A DNA stretch of 64,000 nucleotides, taken from Epinephelus fuscoguttatus. Lineage: Eukaryota; Chordata; Actinopteri; Perciformes; Serranidae. The notes beneath the pieces are model-generated. The model was not told the DNA's origin, made no database searches, and was given only the letters and a program-made list of their open reading frames with translations. Of this stretch, positions 60,656 to 64,000 are shown piece by piece. The position numbers were made by a program, and so were the translations under genes. The stretch spans positions 22,236,449-22,300,448 of the forward strand of contig NC_064773.1 of the NCBI RefSeq assembly GCF_011397635.1, given 5' to 3'. Within the stretch, counting starts at the first letter, position 1, and every line of letters starts with the position of its first letter.

Positions 60656-60889
60656 GACCCTCTGGAGCAGGAGGAGGAGGAGGAGGAGGGGAGGAGGAGA
60701 GAGGGAAAGGAGTAAACAGAAGAGGGGGAAGATATAAGGTGAAGGGATGGATGTCCTGGCTGTGATAACAGTTAAAGCGAGGGACGAATCTGGAGAGGAA
60801 GGGAGTAAAATGAGGTGAAATAAGGAGGAGGGAAGGAAGGAAGGAAGGAAGGAAGGAAGGGGATAGAGGAAAGAGGTGGGGGGGGGGGG
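60656..60889 (+). repeat. Polypurine tract with GGA, GGAA and G12 blocks
   Basis: About 230 bases are strongly purine-rich on the plus strand. They start with (GGA)n (60668-60705) and end with (GGAA)n (60831-60860) and a run of twelve G (60878-60889). The minus-strand P/L/S-rich frame is a translation artefact. Such tracts can form triplex or G-quadruplex structures (inference). Confidence 0.8.
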
Positions 60890-62332
60890 CATCTCCCTTT
60901 TTTTACCCCTACATTCCCTCTTTTTCTGACTTCAAAGAATCTCCTGGTGAGAAGGAATTATTCCTCTCCGCTCAACCGTACCGCTTTGTTACACCACTGT
61001 TTTCTCCCCAGTAGTCCTCTACCTCTGCAACCCCCATCATGGCCACATCTACTTACTGCCTCAAGAGAGGATAGTCTTGTAAATGAGATGTTAAAAGCTC
61101 TGTTTAAATAGCTTTATAGCTGATGTAATGAAGATATGAGTTCTACTTTGCCTACAGTTTCTGTCTGGCTTTGAAAACAACGATTCCTACTCTCTTTCAC
61201 TTTTGCCCTGTGGTTTGTGTCTTGATTTTCATCTTTCAGTAGCACACAAACCGTTGGGAATTACCGGGTTCCCTGGAGATTAACATGATGAAGGCCCCGG
61301 CCAGTAAAACCCAATAAGGGCCCATAAAACCCAGACACATAAAACACATGTGGCGCACAAACAGTCTTTGTGAATTGCACCTGAGCTACCCTCTCTAATC
61401 TATCTCTGCTGTTTTGTTGTAACCCAGAGAAAGAGAGAGGGTAAGGTATTTCAGTAGTGGCTCGTCCAGGCTGAATCAGTGACGGCACAGGGCCAGGAGA
61501 GGATAGAAACATCAAGAGGTCAGCTGGCAGCCAGCAGCTCCAGGTGGGCTGTGAGCCTGGCTGAGCCCCACCATCTGCGTCTGTATCAACACTGTTTCAA
61601 TCTGCTGGCTGGTTTGGTTGCTGACTAACCGATGGATTGAACGCATGAATGAATAAGTGAATGTGACTGCTTCACTGGCTGCCTGATTTAATGACTGAAT
61701 AGATTCATGAATGACTCATTGATTGAGCAAATGTTTGGCTGGGTGACCAACTGGCCCACAGCATTTCAACAGCTGATACACTACATGTGCTGAACTGTGT
61801 GTCAGTCCAAACATTTGCAGAGCAGTCTCAGCTTCCCAAAGATAGTATCACACACACATATTTATGTTTGTAAGCTTGATGAGAGTATTTTTTCAGTTGT
61901 ATGCAGTGGCATTGGAGAAGAACTAAAAAGGTATATGATGTTGTTTCTTGTGAGTCACTCATGCATGTTAAGGCAGTCTGAATCAAGTGCAGGAATGGCT
62001 GACTTTGGCAATAACAATGAGAACTGCTACATAAGGCGTTTTCGGACTGGAGTAACAGTTAAATAGTTATAAGTAGAGCTGAGTATTGTTTAAAAGATTA
62101 AAACACCAGTATCCTTAACTCTGATTGGATGTATAAAGTTGATTCCCAAGTGGTTTAAGTGGTTTAATAATCAAATACACCATGCTTGACTTCACCACAC
62201 CATAGACTGTATGGGTTGTAGTTGCTGCTGCAGGAGTGTGAGCTCTGCACCAGGGACAGCTGTCAGTGTCCACCCAGCCCCACACACAGTGACAGAAAGG
62301 ATTCGGAGATGGCAGCAACGGAAAGTTTGCTG
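60890..62332 (+). other. celsr1: celsr1 intron 1 segment
   Basis: Nothing is recognised apart from low-complexity patches; a gaatgaatgaat-like series (61630-61730) is too diverged to be called a satellite. Confidence 0.35.
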
Positions 62333-62605
62333 TGGGCAGCTGTGGCTCAGGAGGTATATCGAATCGTCCACTAATTGGAAGATCGGCCATTTGAGCTCCA
62401 CCTTTCCGCATGTCAAAGTATCCTAGGGCAAGATACTGAACCCCAAATTGCTCTTGAAAACTGTGTGATAGGTGCAAGAGTGTATTTAAATTGAGTAGCA
62501 GGTTGCACCATGTACGGTAGGCTCGGCCACCAGTTTCTGAGTGTTTGTGTGAATGGGTGAGAATGGGTAGAGAGGTGCTATACAAGTGTAAGTCCATTTA
62601 CCAAA
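62333..62605 (+). mobile_element. tRNA-derived SINE, second family
   Basis: An A-box-like TGGCTCAGGAGG (62342-62353) is followed by cgtccactaattggaagatc and gggcaagatactgaacccca, then a 3' part with gtgctatacaagtgtaagtc and catttacca. This is a familiar fish SINE layout, unlike the three SINEs above. The B box (expected GGTTCGATCCC) is degraded to catttgagctcc, so it is inactive. Confidence 0.65.
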
Positions 62606-64000
62606 TGATCCAGCAGGCAGTTGGGATGGTCTGGGATCAGACCTCTGATGTACAATGAGTCAAGTGCAGGTATTGCTGGACTGGAAATGTTTCGATAGTA
62701 CTTGCTACTGGGTTATTTCAGTTGATTACTTAAAAGTATCAAGGACCAATACCCTACCGTAGTTCTGGGAGTATAACTCCCCTTCTTACTGTTTCCACAG
62801 CGCAAGAACCAGAAATAATAATTTTGAGGGAATTTTTTAACTCCTATTTCAGAGTAGGTACTCTCCCAGCATAAAAGGAACCATGAGTGACATGAGTGTA
62901 TGGTGACTGGTCAAACACATGAGCCAGTGCAGCACTGGCAACCAGCATTTTTAAAAACCTGTTAGCAGTGCAAACACAAACAACACTGCATAACAAAAAC
63001 AAGCACAAATTCACAGTAGCCTCCATGCCAAATTTCAGCCTTCTAGGGCAAAAACTGTGGCTGCCAAAGGGTGGGGAAATATTTGTAGACTGACTGACCA
63101 ACCAACTGACAGAGCAAGCTATGGTGCCACTGGTTGCAGCTAAAAATTGACGAAAACACGAACAAATGGTGCGACAGTGAAGTCCCATGTTGTCGGTGTG
63201 AATGCATATGGAAAAGGCATGTAATTCTTGATTGAGCTCCCCAGTTAACGGTTCCTTTCAGAGAGTCCCCAAAACTGTTTAGTTCAAAACATCTATAGAG
63301 TGGTAACTGCAGAATGTAAACACAATGAATGATTATTGCTTAAAAATGCCAAAATAGTGTCAAAACCAGGACCTTGTCTAATGAAAGTCTCAAGGGTTGT
63401 AACTTCAAGGACCTCCATACTGTTCAGTTAAACTCGATTTCCCACATTTATTAAAGAAGACATCTTTGAAGACAGCTTACAAGCCTCGATGTGTGAAATC
63501 TTGCTTCTCAGCATATGTAGTGCCGTCTTCTGATAATTGTTGGCTTTCACTCTGACAGCCTGAAAGTTCCGGCTAATACATTAAGAATTTATAGGGTTTC
63601 TCTAGACTTCCTGAAGTTGACAGCAGGTCTTAAGAGCAAGCCTCCAGGCCTCAAATACTCGACAGGAGAACAGAGGGTGAGGTAGCTGGGGAGTTTTACC
63701 ATGGCTAATTAGGAATGAAAACTAACAATTATACCAGCCTGCTTTTGTAAAAGTTACACTATTCTTTGGTGCTTGAGTCACTTTTTCCTGCCTTGTGGGT
63801 TGACAGCAGACATAAAGTGAGAAGTGGCAGGTATTCTTTTCATCCGGTGGCTAACTTTGTAACTAGCAGACCTGCCACTTGCTGGGGGGATAGTTAAACA
63901 AAAAAGGGGAGGATATGTTTGGTTGCCCTCAGAGTAGTAACATCACTGTTTGAACAGGCTCTGTGTAATTTGGAAGTTAGTTCCTTTACCCAAACCCTTT
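62606..64000 (+). other. celsr1: celsr1 intron 1 segment at window end
   Basis: There is no exon. 62990-63120 (ccaaatttcagccttctagg; agactgactgaccaaccaac) resembles a dispersed repeat without defined ends. The intron continues past the window. Confidence 0.4.

Noticed and set aside
60650-60892. P/L/S-rich minus-strand frame
   Set aside because: It is a translation of the polypurine tract.
36338-64000. Further celsr1 exons
   Set aside because: No frame matches the end of cadherin repeat nine or EGF/laminin G motifs; all frames are short and without splice support.

Overview
This window is teleost fish nuclear DNA, probably from a percomorph-type genome. The evidence is vertebrate-style split genes with GT/AG introns, teleost-type interspersed repeats (tRNA-derived SINEs, hAT/Tc1-like MITEs, L2-like LINE debris, long TG/CA microsatellites), and the pair trmu-celsr1, which are also neighbours on human chromosome 22q13.

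Layout. 1-4543: the end of an LTR element, then two duplicated promoter/first-exon blocks and a 5'UTR intron holding a ~1.75 kb foldback (inverted-repeat) element. 4544-6595: an intronless 683-codon gene for an unrecognised coiled-coil protein with a central hydrophobic segment; its second promoter carries a perfect interferon-response-type motif. 6600-13260: repeat-rich spacer with a MITE flanked by an exact target duplication, three LINE fragments, a 154-bp tandem repeat carrying oestrogen-response-element palindromes, and a SINE. 13560-19630 (minus): alg10, three coding exons, 474 aa. 20116-21708 (plus): tprkb, four exons, 175 aa, divergent from alg10 across 485 bp. 22349-24390 (minus): a six-coding-exon PLP-dependent serine/threonine dehydratase-like gene (323 aa) with an untranslated first exon ending at 25881. 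26116-29379 (plus): trmu, eleven exons, 417 aa, divergent from the dehydratase. 32782-36337 (plus): the giant first coding exon of celsr1. 36338-64000: celsr1 intron 1, which runs off the window; no further celsr1 exon was recognised. The intron holds a minisatellite with a 100-bp higher-order period, several MITEs, two SINEs, microsatellites and a polypurine block.

How the genes relate. Two of the four central genes act in tRNA modification: tprkb (KEOPS, t6A37) and trmu (mitochondrial 2-thiouridine 34). alg10 completes the N-glycan precursor in the ER and celsr1 is the planar-polarity adhesion receptor. The four housekeeping genes form two head-to-head pairs with short shared promoters (alg10/tprkb, dehydratase/trmu). 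They are otherwise not an obvious functional unit.

All exon boundaries were placed by hand from splice sites and reading-frame continuity. In each multi-exon gene the phases close exactly, and total length matches the known family. No database search was run.
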